Both the position numbers and the translations under genes were made by a program. From the NCBI RefSeq assembly GCF_014863405.1, contig NZ_JACZZA010000010.1:1-64000 (forward strand): a DNA stretch of 64,000 bases, in the 5' to 3' direction. This DNA is from Dyella acidiphila (GTDB taxonomy: Bacteria > Pseudomonadota > Gammaproteobacteria > Xanthomonadales > Rhodanobacteraceae). The notes below the pieces were generated by a model. It searched no databases, was not told the DNA's origin, and worked only from the letters and a program-made list of their open reading frames with translations. Positions 16,852 through 26,535 of the stretch are shown here, piece by piece (position 1 is the first letter of the stretch; each line of letters begins with the position of its first letter).

Positions 16852-19800
16852 TTACCACTGCCCGCGCACGCCAACCATGACCATGCGCTCCGAGAAAGTC
16901 GAGTGCGCCGGCTGGTCGGGCCATACCAGGTAGTAATGCTGGTACTCGTTGGTAAGGTTGGTGCCGTCCAGGAACACCTCGAAGTATTTGTCGAGCTTGT
17001 AGGACACCGACGCGTCGAGATACTTCTGCGGCGCTTCGTACATTTCCATGCCGGTAATGCCGCCGACGTCTTCCGATACCGCACGCCGGGATCGGTAGTT
17101 GTATGCAAGGCGCGCCTGGAAGCGATCGTTCTGATACCACAGGATGAAGTTGCCCGATTCGGTGGAGTTGTCCTGGAACGGAATCTTGTGCCCGGCCAGG
17201 TCGGTTTCCCCGGTATTGCTCGGCGCATAAGTGGCGTTGACTTCGATACCGGTCTTGGACAGGAACCCAGGCAGGAAAGTGAAGCCCTGGCGATAATCGA
17301 ACTCCGCGCCCTGAATGCTGTTGCCGGTGCCCTGGATCGGCTCGGTGATGGTGATGCAATGATCGCGCACCACGCCATCTTCGTCCGGCAACGCGCAATT
17401 GATCACGCTGCCGGTCTTGATAAAGCTCTGCACATCGATGCGGAACCCGGCAAGGCTGATCATGCTGGTGGGATTGATGTAGTACTCCAGCGACGCGCCG
17501 TAGTTGGTGGAACGCCATGGATTGAGGTTCGGGTTGCCGGTGGAGGTACCTTCCGACACACGGAACAGCGGACCTTGCGGCGTTTCCACCAGCGAGTAGT
17601 TCAGCTGCAGACCGCCGCCCCAGGTGCTGAGATCGAGCGGCATCATGTTTTTGGAGTAAGCGAGGCGGAATTTCAGATCGTCGGTAAGATCCAGCGCAAA
17701 GTTGGCAGCCGGCAGCACGTCGCGATAATCGCGCTTCGTCACTTCGGTGCCGGCATCGGCAGCCTCCGTACCGTAGGCACCCGGCGCACCGCTCAAATGC
17801 TGGGTAACGTCCAGGTTGGTGCGGATCACGCGCACGCCGACATTGCCGCTATAAGGCATGCTGCCGAGCATGCCGTCGAAATCGGCCTGCGCATAGCCCG
17901 TGGTTTCTTTCAGGCTCACGCCCCAGGTGGTGCCCGGCTCGCCCTGCCGCGTGGTATCGGGGTAAAGCGATTTCCAGTAGCCCTCTGGGTCGTCCATAGC
18001 GCGCGGATCGATCGCCCAGAAAGTAATCCCCGAACCGAGCAGGTTGGCGTATTCCTTCCAGTTGTTGGCCAGCGGCCCCGGCGTATTCGGCACCTGCAAT
18101 GCCGACAGCGGACCGGCGCGGAAGTAACCCAGCGAATTGCCGGCGGTACAACTGCCGCTATTCAGCACCACGTCGGCACCCACGTAACGCACCAGGCAGC
18201 CATTCGGATCGCTGGCGCCCATGCCGGCGTAGACCGGTGTAACCAGGGTGAAGCCGATATTGTCCGCACTGCGGATGGCATTGCGCAAACCGAAATCGAG
18301 CTTGATACCGTCGCCGAAATCGTAGTGTCCGTCGAAGCGCAGCGCATTGAGCCCCACCGAGCGGTCGTAGTCGCCGGAAGATTCCAGCGTCTTCATGGTC
18401 CAGCCATCGGGATTGGCGAATTGGCTGGCGAGCGACGAGGGCATGCTCACCGTGAGGTAACGGCCGCCGAAATTCGCGATGATCGGCACCGTATTTTGTG
18501 GCGTGCCATTGGCATTGAAGACGCGGTTGCCGCCCAGCTGGCTGGGATAAATAAACGTGCCAGGCGCCACGGCGTTATCCGGCACGCCCGGCATCAGCAC
18601 ATTCGGCCACAAGACACCATCGGAATCGGACACGTTGATGTCGGTTTCCACATTCGATTGGCGCGCCGTATCGCGGATGCCGCGCACGCTGCCGGTGAAG
18701 GGGCCGCCGTTATCGAAATCCACCTGCAGATTGAAATTCTCCGCGGTGGATTCCTTGCGCGTGATCTGCGAAAACGACTCCACATCGCCGGGCCACTTTT
18801 CGTAGACCTGGGTGGTATACAGCTGCGAGCCGCCCCAGCCCGGCTCCGGCGTGCCGTACGAACCGGCAATGGGGCTGCCGGTGTCGCGCGATTTCAGCGG
18901 CACATAGGTAGCGCCCTGCCAGTTGGTGGAGTTGAACTGGATGCCGTAGTTGCGATCGAACTGCGCCTGGTGCGCGTAAAAGTAATCGCTGGTCAAGCTG
19001 AGTCCGCTGCCCAGATCCATCTGGAAAGACGCATTGCCGGACTTGCGCTTACGCTCGGTGGTGATGTCGTACAGGCTGATGTCCTGGCTGCCCATGAATA
19101 CGCCGTTGGACTTGCCGTCCCCGTTCACGTCCACGCTGCCGTCGGGATTCTGCACGATCTTCGACGGAATCGGCGCGCCGTTCCACGGTGTCAGGAAGCC
19201 GTTGTAGCCACCGGCACTGGCCGCGTTCTCGCCGTTCAGAACCACGCCATATTGATCGAGGCCTTCGTTGGAGTTGGTGCGCGTGGTATCGGAATAATCG
19301 GCTGAAACCAGCAGGCCCCAATGGCCGTTCGAGTTATACGAAATAAGCCCGTTTGCCTCCGGCCCCCACTGCTTGCTGGTCTGGCCGCGCTCGCCGTCGG
19401 CGGAATAGCTGTAAGTGAAACCGGTGGGCAAATCCCAGGGGCGATACGTATGCAGGTCGAGCGCGCCACTGATGCCGCCGTCGGTAGTACTGGCCGTGGG
19501 CGACTTGATCACATCCACGCTATGGAACAGCGTGGCCGGCAGCATGGTGAAATCGGGCTGCTGTGAATCGATCTGGTCGGCGGTAATGAAAGCCTCGCCA
19601 TTCAGCATGGTGCCGACTTCAGGCAGGCCGCGTACGTCCACCGTGGTGCCCACGCCTGCGTCGCGATTGATCTGCACGCCGGTAACGCGCTGCAAGGCGT
19701 CGGTGATGGTGACGTCGGGTAGCTGGCCGATGCTTTCGGCCGTGATGCTGTCCTGGATATTCGGCGCCTCGCGTTTCACTTCGATCGCGCGCATCTGCGA

Positions 19801-20079
19801 CGCGCGTACGCCGACGACGTTGACGGCCGACAAGGTTGCCGCATTCTGCGAGGCGTTCTTGGCGGTGGTATCCGACCCCGGCGCGGCGGCCGCGGGCTTG
19901 GCTTTCGTTGCCGCGGCCGACGGTGTCGCCGGCGCGTTTTGCGACGCCGCGGCCTGTGTCTGCGGCGTATCCACCTGGGCACCCGTACTTTGCGCTGCCA
20001 CGGCCGATGTCGCCATGACGGCGAGCAACGACATCGAGATGGCAAATGACAAGGGATGCTTGCGTTGTAGGGCGGACAT
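16852..20079 (-). CDS. TonB-dependent receptor (large, carbohydrate-type)
   Basis: 1075 residues from ATG 20079, preceded by GAGGTAAAG. A signal peptide (SFAISMSLLAVMATSAVAAQ) is followed by an Ala/Gln/Thr-rich linker. The plug domain reads VNVVGVRASQMRAIEVKREA, then ESIGQLPDVTITDALQRVTG and VDVRGLPEVGTMLNGEAF. The rest is a beta-barrel with many aromatic strands, ending in the aromatic C-terminal residue (VGVRGQW). It belongs to the Xanthomonas/Caulobacter class of long receptors found in sugar-utilisation (CUT) loci. With the downstream glucosaminidase and permease and the upstream glucokinase it probably imports chitosan-type oligosaccharides across the outer membrane. The substrate is an inference from context. 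Confidence 0.92.
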   Translation of the reverse strand: MSALQRKHPLSFAISMSLLAVMATSAVAAQSTGAQVDTPQTQAAASQNAPATPSAAATKAKPAAAAPGSDTTAKNASQNAATLSAVNVVGVRASQMRAIEVKREAPNIQDSITAESIGQLPDVTITDALQRVTGVQINRDAGVGTTVDVRGLPEVGTMLNGEAFITADQIDSQQPDFTMLPATLFHSVDVIKSPTASTTDGGISGALDLHTYRPWDLPTGFTYSYSADGERGQTSKQWGPEANGLISYNSNGHWGLLVSADYSDTTRTNSNEGLDQYGVVLNGENAASAGGYNGFLTPWNGAPIPSKIVQNPDGSVDVNGDGKSNGVFMGSQDISLYDITTERKRKSGNASFQMDLGSGLSLTSDYFYAHQAQFDRNYGIQFNSTNWQGATYVPLKSRDTGSPIAGSYGTPEPGWGGSQLYTTQVYEKWPGDVESFSQITRKESTAENFNLQVDFDNGGPFTGSVRGIRDTARQSNVETDINVSDSDGVLWPNVLMPGVPDNAVAPGTFIYPSQLGGNRVFNANGTPQNTVPIIANFGGRYLTVSMPSSLASQFANPDGWTMKTLESSGDYDRSVGLNALRFDGHYDFGDGIKLDFGLRNAIRSADNIGFTLVTPVYAGMGASDPNGCLVRYVGADVVLNSGSCTAGNSLGYFRAGPLSALQVPNTPGPLANNWKEYANLLGSGITFWAIDPRAMDDPEGYWKSLYPDTTRQGEPGTTWGVSLKETTGYAQADFDGMLGSMPYSGNVGVRVIRTNLDVTQHLSGAPGAYGTEAADAGTEVTKRDYRDVLPAANFALDLTDDLKFRLAYSKNMMPLDLSTWGGGLQLNYSLVETPQGPLFRVSEGTSTGNPNLNPWRSTNYGASLEYYINPTSMISLAGFRIDVQSFIKTGSVINCALPDEDGVVRDHCITITEPIQGTGNSIQGAEFDYRQGFTFLPGFLSKTGIEVNATYAPSNTGETDLAGHKIPFQDNSTESGNFILWYQNDRFQARLAYNYRSRRAVSEDVGGITGMEMYEAPQKYLDASVSYKLDKYFEVFLDGTNLTNEYQHYYLVWPDQPAHSTFSERMVMVGVRGQW

Positions 20080-20333
20080 GAGCTTTACCTCGTGGTTGAT
20101 GTTTTCAACGCGTGCGCTCAGCTGACGCCAGTTGCCTGGCGTGTCGTGTAATGCCGACTTCGGTGCATCCGGCCATGGCATTGCGTGCCGCGACCGTCAG
20201 GTACTCCCCCGCGGAATCCCTATTCCGCGTACTGCTCAGGCGCCGCGCACATGCCTTGCATGCGCGCTGGCCAACCGCTGCAACCCTCCCCTGGGCTGCC
20301 CACATTGCATCGCTGTCGATGCCGTCATGCGCT

Positions 20334-21398
20334 TCATCGACTCAATCCGGCCGCCAACAGATCCCCCGGCCCTGTCTCCCCAGACAGGTTGCGCCGCAGG
20401 TACCAGCTGGCTGCCCCCAGTACACCTTTGCGACCGTGCTCGGTGACCCACACCGGCACTCGCGACAACAGTGCCCGCGCACTGCGCCCATGCAGGAATC
20501 GCTCTTCGAAGGCGCTGCGCTCGAGCAGCGCGAACAGCGAATACAGAAAGCCGCCGGCCAGATACACACCGCCCACGGCCATGAAGGTCATGGCCAGGCT
20601 GCCGGCAAAACTTCCCAGCGATGCGCAGAAGATCTCCACCGCTTCCACCGCCTGCGCGTCGCTGCGCGCAGCGGCCGCAGCGCTGATGGCCTCCGGCGTG
20701 GAAAACACGGGTGTATCGCCGCGCGATGCACACAGCGCCGCATACACCGTCAGCAAGCCTGGGCCGGACACGATGCGTTCGTACGCCACATAGCCGCCCT
20801 GCGGGGCGAGTTGCGCCAGCACTTCGCGTTCGCGCAGCGAATTCGGTGCGAAGTCCATCTGGCCGGCTTCGGTCGTCAGCACATGGCCGCCGGCGGCGTC
20901 ATGCAAGCGCACCGCCGCGCCCAGTCCGGTTCCCGGACCAATCACCAGGATCGGGCCATCGACCTGCACATCGGGTCCGCACAACCGCCTGGCGTTGCTG
21001 TCGACACGATGGTCGAGCGCGTAGCCCAATGCCTCGAAATCGTTGAGAACGGCAATATCGTCCAGGCCCAGCACTTGGCGCAGCTGCGACAAGTGGATTG
21101 GCCATGCGGAGTTGTCGTTCAAGACCTCGTCGCCCACCACCTGGCCGGCGCAGGCGATCACGCAATGCCGCACCGGAACCCGCACGTCGGTATCGAGAAA
21201 GGCCTGCAGCAGTTCCGCCAATCCGCGGAAATCTGCGCACACGAACTTGCGATAAGCCAGCACCTCGGCCTCGCCGCCGCCGTCTTGCGGGGCCTGCATC
21301 AAGGCGACGCGCGCATAGGTACCGCCGACATCCGCCGCCAGAAACGGCCTCGCCGGGACACTCGCTGGACGATCCAGAGGGTCGATGACTGCGTTCAC
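20334..21398 (-). CDS. glk: glucokinase (Glk family)
   Basis: 354 residues. I choose GTG 21398 as start because a near-perfect ribosome binding site (GGGGAGG) lies 6 bases before it; in-frame ATGs at 21425 and 21440 lack one. The family's ATP-binding DVGGTYARVAL is near residue 23; LNDNSAWPIHL and LNDFEALGYAL (catalytic Asp) and GPGTGLGAAV follow. VGGVYLAGGF is the later nucleotide-binding motif. It phosphorylates glucose, and probably other hexoses freed by the neighbouring enzymes, at C6. It lies 254 bases upstream of the TonB receptor on the same strand. It is the non-ROK Glk type. Confidence 0.9.
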   Translation of the reverse strand: MNAVIDPLDRPASVPARPFLAADVGGTYARVALMQAPQDGGGEAEVLAYRKFVCADFRGLAELLQAFLDTDVRVPVRHCVIACAGQVVGDEVLNDNSAWPIHLSQLRQVLGLDDIAVLNDFEALGYALDHRVDSNARRLCGPDVQVDGPILVIGPGTGLGAAVRLHDAAGGHVLTTEAGQMDFAPNSLREREVLAQLAPQGGYVAYERIVSGPGLLTVYAALCASRGDTPVFSTPEAISAAAAARSDAQAVEAVEIFCASLGSFAGSLAMTFMAVGGVYLAGGFLYSLFALLERSAFEERFLHGRSARALLSRVPVWVTEHGRKGVLGAASWYLRRNLSGETGPGDLLAAGLSR

Positions 21399-21925
21399 TG
21401 TGCCTCCCCGCACCGGGAACGGCATCAGCTTGCGAGTCATTGTCACCGGTGTCAACTTGCGACGCAAAATAGATATTTTGCCGCAGGCAAGTTTTATAAG
21501 TACTCGACAAATATATATTTAATTATAGAAATGTCATGCCATTTCTAGATTATATGATGCTATGCATCAATTGAGAGAAAATTAGCTCTGGATTGACCTA
21601 AGGGACAACTGAAAATAGGCACGCCCGTGGATCGCCCCATCCCGGGCGCCGGCGCGGCCATTCGAGAGACGTGCGTTACCGCCATACCACCAGTACCCCA
21701 AAGAGCAAACAAAGCGACGCCGGTTCGGTATTACTTGTGGTCCTTGACAGAAATTACGCTGATTCGCAAATTGCTGCGTCCGGCCGCACTGGCGATCAAA
21801 GCCACGCGCAGGCGGATATGTCGAACCCCATAAAGCCTGGCTTTAGCTGCAAGACCGGAGCGTGAGCTTTTATCGGCGCAGCGCAGGCTCTCCCCAAAAA
21901 TCTGGTTCCTAGGAGTAAAGCCGCT
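21399..21925. promoter_or_regulatory. divergent control region between glucokinase and the VOC-domain gene
   Basis: 527 bases without a convincing gene; the short frame at 21627..21833 has no ribosome binding site. The AT-rich core (about 21464-21600) carries several dyads besides the LacI-type site: GCAAAAT-AGAT-ATTTTGC (21464-21481), TAGAAATG-TCATGC-CATTTCTA (21526-21547) and TGATGC-TAT-GCATCA (21555-21569). The dense clustering of palindromes in an AT-rich stretch points to a regulated promoter for glucokinase, with possible operators for more than one protein. The remainder (21600-21900) shows nothing recognisable. Confidence 0.5.
21440..21455. promoter_or_regulatory. candidate LacI-family operator upstream of glucokinase
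   Basis: TTGTCACCGGTGTCAA is a 16-base dyad centred on ACCGGT with one mismatch pair, of the form bound by many sugar-responsive LacI repressors. It lies 42 bases before the preferred GTG start of glucokinase. The LacI regulator of the same locus (11275-12288) is the obvious candidate. No equally good copy was found by eye before the receptor or the permease. Confidence 0.55.
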
Positions 21926-22936
21926 GTGCGAACTGTGATGCTCCTGCTTGCCCTGTGCCTGATATCAGGCATTGCCCAGGATTCCGCCTATGCAGCGGAG
22001 CCCTCTGCCCCTGCAAACAAAATCGACCACATCCTGCTGTGGGGTCGCAATATCGACGAAGTCACGTCGATCATGACGACCAAACTGGGTTTCCAGGTAA
22101 AACCTGGGCGCGATCCGAGCGGCGTAGCCAATCGATTCGTGCGCTTTGCCGATCTCGGTTATATCGAATTGCTGGGCATGACCAAGCCCAATCCGGAAAT
22201 GGATCCCGGCGAGCAAGCCGACCAGGCCTCGCTGCATGGCGGTGCCGGCGCACGTCAGTTTGGGCTGCACACAACGGAACTAGACCAGGCGCGCACGCTG
22301 TTGCAGCAACGCGGCTTCGGCGTAACGCCGATCTTCTCCGCCGCAGCCAATGATCCCGATGGCACCGGACCGCAGGGGCCGCGTCGCTGGCAGCTGTTTG
22401 TGCTGCAGCCCTCACCGCTGTCGAGCGGCACCTTCCTGATCGACTATGCGCCGCTGAAGAGCGACCCGGCGAGCGTCATGGATGACCGCATCGGCCGCGA
22501 ACAGCCGAATGGGGCACGCGCCCTATCCGCCATCTGGCTGCTATCGGCCGATGCAGCGGCCAACAAGACGCAATTCGAGCGCATGGGTTTCAGCGGCGCG
22601 AAAGCGGTACACCTGCCTCAGATAGCTGCGCGTGGCTATTGCATCCCAGTGGGCGGTACCGGCGTGTTGGCGCTGGAGCCGGATGGCCCTGGCATTGCTG
22701 CCGATACGCTGCACAAGCAAGGCCCGGAGATATTGGGCGTCAGCGTCGGCGTGGCGGATCTCGATCGTGCACAACGGCGTGTTGCGCGTGGATATGAGCA
22801 GACGATTAGCTCTTACAAGGGTGTCTTTGGCGAATCCTTTCTTGCGCCGACGCAGGCGGATTTAGGGATTTTGCTGGAATTTCATGCGTTGTCGGCGAAA
22901 GCGTCAGTTGGCGTTTGCGGTAACAAGCTCGACTAA
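21926..22936 (+). CDS. secreted VOC/glyoxalase-like domain protein
   Basis: 336 residues from GTG 21926, with AGGAG ten bases upstream. A signal peptide (MLLLALCLISGIAQDSAYAA) predicts export to the periplasm. The mature part begins KIDHILLWGRNIDEV...LGFQVKPG, the typical start of a vicinal-oxygen-chelate (glyoxalase/dioxygenase) module, with RFADLGYIELLGM and a histidine in QFGLHTTE as likely metal ligands. A weaker second module (ALSAIWLLSADA...FERMGFSG) suggests the usual gene-duplicated VOC pair. Similar proteins are annotated glyoxalase-like (PF13468). Substrate unknown. A strong terminator follows. Confidence 0.8.
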   Translation: MRTVMLLLALCLISGIAQDSAYAAEPSAPANKIDHILLWGRNIDEVTSIMTTKLGFQVKPGRDPSGVANRFVRFADLGYIELLGMTKPNPEMDPGEQADQASLHGGAGARQFGLHTTELDQARTLLQQRGFGVTPIFSAAANDPDGTGPQGPRRWQLFVLQPSPLSSGTFLIDYAPLKSDPASVMDDRIGREQPNGARALSAIWLLSADAAANKTQFERMGFSGAKAVHLPQIAARGYCIPVGGTGVLALEPDGPGIAADTLHKQGPEILGVSVGVADLDRAQRRVARGYEQTISSYKGVFGESFLAPTQADLGILLEFHALSAKASVGVCGNKLD

Positions 22937-22973
22937 AAGTCACAGCGCACAACACATTTGATTGCCTGGATCG

Positions 22974-23006
22974 AAAAGTCCGCCTCTCTCCGAGGCGGAC
23001 TTTTTT
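22974..23006 (+). terminator. bidirectional Rho-independent terminator
   Basis: AAAAGTCCGCCTC, a short loop, then GAGGCGGACTTTTTT: a 13-bp stem with T-runs in both directions. It lies between two convergent genes (stops at 22936 and 23020) and can serve both. Confidence 0.93.
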
Positions 23007-23019
23007 GTAACAAAGCCAA

Positions 23020-23727
23020 TCACAACGCCGGAGTGGCCTGCTCCGCCTCTGCAACGCCCACCTCTGTCAGCACAGTCTCATAAGCATCCAGGCGCCCTTT
23101 GGTACGGACGACCCACCAGGAAATTGCATAAGTGACGATGAGCAGCGATAGCAAGATGCTGCCGATCCAATGAAAATGAGCAAGCAGGCCTTTCCAATCA
23201 CCGAAAGACCAGTCCTTTAGCTGTAGATACAGCAACGCGACCAAGGGCAGAACGCCAATTTTTTCCATGCCTCCGCTTAAGAGGCCGTGGCGATACATCA
23301 ATACCGCTTTCCGATCACGGATATAGCGAAGATGTTTAGCGATCTCTGCAGCCGGATATGTCCGCAAGCCGTCGATAATTTCCCTATAACGCACGTAACC
23401 ATTGTCGAGGTCGTGAGCAATATCGATATATTGACGCTTGTATGCACGCCATGCTCGATAACCTGTTCGGACGTAAACAGCCACAACGCATAGCCATTGC
23501 AGCAATACACTAAGCTGGAAAATATACAGCCCAAGCTGATTGCGTAATAGCAGGTGGAAAAGTATCGCCAGACCACCGATGACGACTACGGCAATCATGC
23601 CGTAGCCTTCGATTTTGGTCGCGGGCGGATCATCCATATCCGCCGCGTATTCAGCGATCTTCTCTTCCAGCCAAGAGAAATTAAATGGCCGCGGGGCCAT
23701 TTCAGTCACATGCTCCACCCCATCCAT
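23020..23727 (-). CDS. hypothetical multi-pass membrane protein
   Basis: 235 residues with four likely membrane segments: about 42-60 (GMIAVVVIGGLAILFHLLL), 67-87 (LGLYIFQLSVLLQWLCVVAVY), about 158-172 (GVLPLVALLYLQLKD) and 187-208 (IGSILLSLLIVTYAISWWVV). A charged cytoplasmic loop lies between pairs (YRAWRAYKRQYIDIAHDLDNG and LRYIRDRKAVLMYRHGLL). I do not recognise the family. It converges on the VOC gene, separated by a shared terminator. The start at ATG 23727 was chosen as the first of the frame; a second ATG ten codons in (MAPRPFNFSW) is possible. Confidence 0.7.
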   Translation of the reverse strand: MDGVEHVTEMAPRPFNFSWLEEKIAEYAADMDDPPATKIEGYGMIAVVVIGGLAILFHLLLRNQLGLYIFQLSVLLQWLCVVAVYVRTGYRAWRAYKRQYIDIAHDLDNGYVRYREIIDGLRTYPAAEIAKHLRYIRDRKAVLMYRHGLLSGGMEKIGVLPLVALLYLQLKDWSFGDWKGLLAHFHWIGSILLSLLIVTYAISWWVVRTKGRLDAYETVLTEVGVAEAEQATPAL

Positions 23728-23827
23728 ACGCTTCCCCAGCTCCCGTTCCTGTCTCTACAGTAACGGGATCCTGGCGTGCTTGCATGAGGCACGAAGCCAT
23801 TCCTATATGGCGGAAAAAGCGCGTTGC

Positions 23828-26368
23828 CTAGCTGACCCGCTTCACCGCAGCAGAAGTTTTCTTCGTCTTCACCACCAGCGAAGCAGAGCTGATCGACGGC
23901 GCCGCGGAATCCTCCGACACCGCCTCGATATGAATCGCCCCGGCCTGCCCGGTCGATTGAACGATCAGCTGCGCCAGCCCATTGAACAGGGCACGCTTGG
24001 AACCCTTGTCGCTCTCGTGGCTATTGGGATCGCCATTGCCCACGCCGATCAGCTTGCCCGCGCCGGAGACGCGGAAGCTGAGCGCATGGTTGGCGGTCGG
24101 TACCGGACGGCCATGGTCGTCCAGCACATCGACGGTGATCATGCTCACGTCCTGCCCATCCGCATCGATTTCCGCGCGGTCGGCAGCGAGCCGCAGCTTC
24201 CGGGCGGGGCCTGTGGTTTCGCGGCGCTCGACCAGCACGGTCTGGCCGTTACGGCGGCCACGTGCCTCGATCACGCCGGGCGCGTAAGTGACATCCCATT
24301 GCACATGCCCCAGGCGCGGCACTTGCTTGATGCCCAGGCTCTTGCCGTTGAGCAGCAGCTCGACCTCATCCAGATTGGTGTACACCCATACCGGAATCTG
24401 CTGCCCTTCCTTGCCGGCCCAGTTCCAGTGCGGAAACACATGCAGGCTGGGGGCTTTGGTCCACCAGGCTTTGTAGTAGTAGTAATAATCCTTGGGGAAA
24501 CCGCACAGGTCGACGATACCGAACTGCGAGCTGATAGACGGCCAGCCATACGGTGTGGGCTCACCGCGATAATCGAAGCCCGTCCACGCGAAGCCGCCGG
24601 CCAGCCAGTCGCGACTGCCGTAGAAAGTCCACCACTGCTCCGGACTCTCGCCCCACGGCACGACGCCGTCATAGCTGCTGACGGTGTATTTGGTCTTGTC
24701 GGTTTTGTACTCGCCACGCGTAGCGATGGCGCTGGAGGTCTCCGAACCGAATACCGCGCGCTTCGGATGCTCGGCGTGGAACTTGTCGGGAAATTCCAGG
24801 TGGTAATTGAAACCGATGATATCCAGCGAATTCGAAACGCCTTGCTCATTATTGCCATTGACGGCAGCCGAAACGACGCGGGTGGGGTCGAGTTCGTGGC
24901 AACGCTCGACCATGGTCGCGGCGATACGCTCGCCCTCTTTCGCCATCTCACCTTCCTGCAATATCCACTCCTCGTTGCCGATCGACCAGATGATGATCGA
25001 GGGCGAGTTGCGGTAGCGCTTCACCATCGTCTCAAGCTGCTGCAGGCCGCTCGGGCTGGAGCTCATGTGGCGTGTTTCGCACATCATCAGCATGCCCATG
25101 CGATCGCAGGCTTCGACCCATTCGGGCGTGGGCATATTGTGCGAAGTACGCACCGCGTTGCAGCCCATGCCCTGCAGCACCGACACGCGGAAGGACTGCA
25201 GCCGGTCCGGCAGTGCCGCGCCTACGCCGGCATGATCCTGGTGGTTGCAGGTGCCCTGGATCTTGAGCGGCTTGCCATTGAGGAAAAAGCCGTGGTCAGG
25301 ATCGAATACCGCGGTGCGGATACCGAATGGCACCCGCTCGCCATCGCGCACGCTGCCACCGACAACGACCTTCACGATGGCGGCATAAAGATGAGGCTCA
25401 TCCGGCGACCACAGCGCGGGATTGCTGATCGACGCTGTAGCTTGGTAGTGGCCCGATGCATTCGCTGCGATCGACTGCGCCGGCGAGGTCGCTTGCGCGA
25501 CGGTGCGGCCTTCGGCATCGATAATGGTCCATTCGAGCGATGCATCCGCCGGCTGCTCGCCGTCGTTCTGCACGATGGTGGCCAGCTCAAGTGCGGCGGA
25601 CTGGTCCTTGATGGTCGAGCGCACCACGCTCTCCCACCGCCCCAGGTGCACGGGGTCCATCTTGGTCAGCCAGACATGGCGATAGATGCCTGCGCCTTCG
25701 TAGAACCAGCCGTCGCCGAAGCTGGCGTCCACGCGCAGCACCACGTAGTTCTTGCCGCCGTAGTTGAGGAAATCGGAAAGGTCGAAGCGGAATGGCGTAT
25801 AGCCATCGTCGTGCTGCCCGATAAAGCAGCCATTGACGAACAGGGCCACGTTGCGCATCGCACCGTCAAACTCGATCCAGATGCGGCGTCCACGATCGCT
25901 TTCGGGGATCTCGAATTCGCGCCGATACCAGCCCACGCTGGTGTCGGGAAAGCGCCGCCCCAGCGGCTTGTAACCGTGCGAGGTCAGGCGCGTATCGTCA
26001 TCGCCGCTGTCATCGTGGACGAACGGCAGCTCCACGGCCCAGTCGTGCGGCAGATCCAGTGCATGCCAGCCACTGTCATTGAAGGCGGATGTGGCGATCT
26101 TGAAGCTGCCGGTCTTGGAAAAATCGCCCTGGCCGAAGCCGTAGCCAAAATCCTTGTTGGGATCGGCGCCGTTACCCAGCGAAAAACGCCAGCCGAAATC
26201 GAACAGCAGCTGCTCACGCGGCGCAAGCGCCTCATCGCCAGGGGAAGCCGCCCATGCGGGTCCGCGTGGCGCGCCGATGCCGGCGGCCCAGATGGCTCGC
26301 GGCAACAGGCAGGAGCCGAGCAACCCGGCGCTGGAGAGAATGAAGGTGCGACGAGTGATGTCAGCCAT
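23828..26368 (-). CDS. Tat-exported GH2 beta-galactosidase-like enzyme
   Basis: 846 residues from ATG 26368, which gives a twin-arginine signal (MADITRRTFILSSAGLLGSC); the frame stays open 43 codons upstream but that part has no signal character. Domains in order: GH2 sugar-binding (HALDLPHDWAVELPF, GWYRREFEIPE), GH2 immunoglobulin-like, and the TIM barrel with IIWSIGNEEW (acid/base Glu near 464) and FGSETSS (nucleophile Glu near 542). DUF4982-like and further beta domains follow (VYTNLDEVELLLNGKSLG, LRLAADRAEIDADGQDVSMI). It is most likely a periplasmic or secreted beta-galactosidase or related exo-glycosidase; the exact sugar cannot be assigned. It has no obvious operon partner. Confidence 0.88.
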   Translation of the reverse strand: MADITRRTFILSSAGLLGSCLLPRAIWAAGIGAPRGPAWAASPGDEALAPREQLLFDFGWRFSLGNGADPNKDFGYGFGQGDFSKTGSFKIATSAFNDSGWHALDLPHDWAVELPFVHDDSGDDDTRLTSHGYKPLGRRFPDTSVGWYRREFEIPESDRGRRIWIEFDGAMRNVALFVNGCFIGQHDDGYTPFRFDLSDFLNYGGKNYVVLRVDASFGDGWFYEGAGIYRHVWLTKMDPVHLGRWESVVRSTIKDQSAALELATIVQNDGEQPADASLEWTIIDAEGRTVAQATSPAQSIAANASGHYQATASISNPALWSPDEPHLYAAIVKVVVGGSVRDGERVPFGIRTAVFDPDHGFFLNGKPLKIQGTCNHQDHAGVGAALPDRLQSFRVSVLQGMGCNAVRTSHNMPTPEWVEACDRMGMLMMCETRHMSSSPSGLQQLETMVKRYRNSPSIIIWSIGNEEWILQEGEMAKEGERIAATMVERCHELDPTRVVSAAVNGNNEQGVSNSLDIIGFNYHLEFPDKFHAEHPKRAVFGSETSSAIATRGEYKTDKTKYTVSSYDGVVPWGESPEQWWTFYGSRDWLAGGFAWTGFDYRGEPTPYGWPSISSQFGIVDLCGFPKDYYYYYKAWWTKAPSLHVFPHWNWAGKEGQQIPVWVYTNLDEVELLLNGKSLGIKQVPRLGHVQWDVTYAPGVIEARGRRNGQTVLVERRETTGPARKLRLAADRAEIDADGQDVSMITVDVLDDHGRPVPTANHALSFRVSGAGKLIGVGNGDPNSHESDKGSKRALFNGLAQLIVQSTGQAGAIHIEAVSEDSAAPSISSASLVVKTKKTSAAVKRVS

Positions 26369-26535
26369 AAGCGCATGCAACCTGTCAGGGAACAAGGAGG
26401 TACTCCCCGATCTTAAGTTGAAGCCGCCTATTCGCAAAAGACTTAAAAGCGGATTGAAGTCACGCCATGACGGCAAGACTCTCGCGACTGCTTGCATATG
26501 CCCATACGGCCTAACGGATTGTGTATTGGCCTGCG

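Noticed and set aside
16840-19305. 821-codon open frame on the plus strand
   Set aside because: Antisense shadow of the TonB receptor; composition (His/Arg/Ala/Gly-rich, no domain) is typical of complementary frames in high-GC DNA.
23615-26416. 933-codon open frame on the plus strand
   Set aside because: Antisense to the membrane-protein and GH2 genes, which have clear domains; no recognisable motif.
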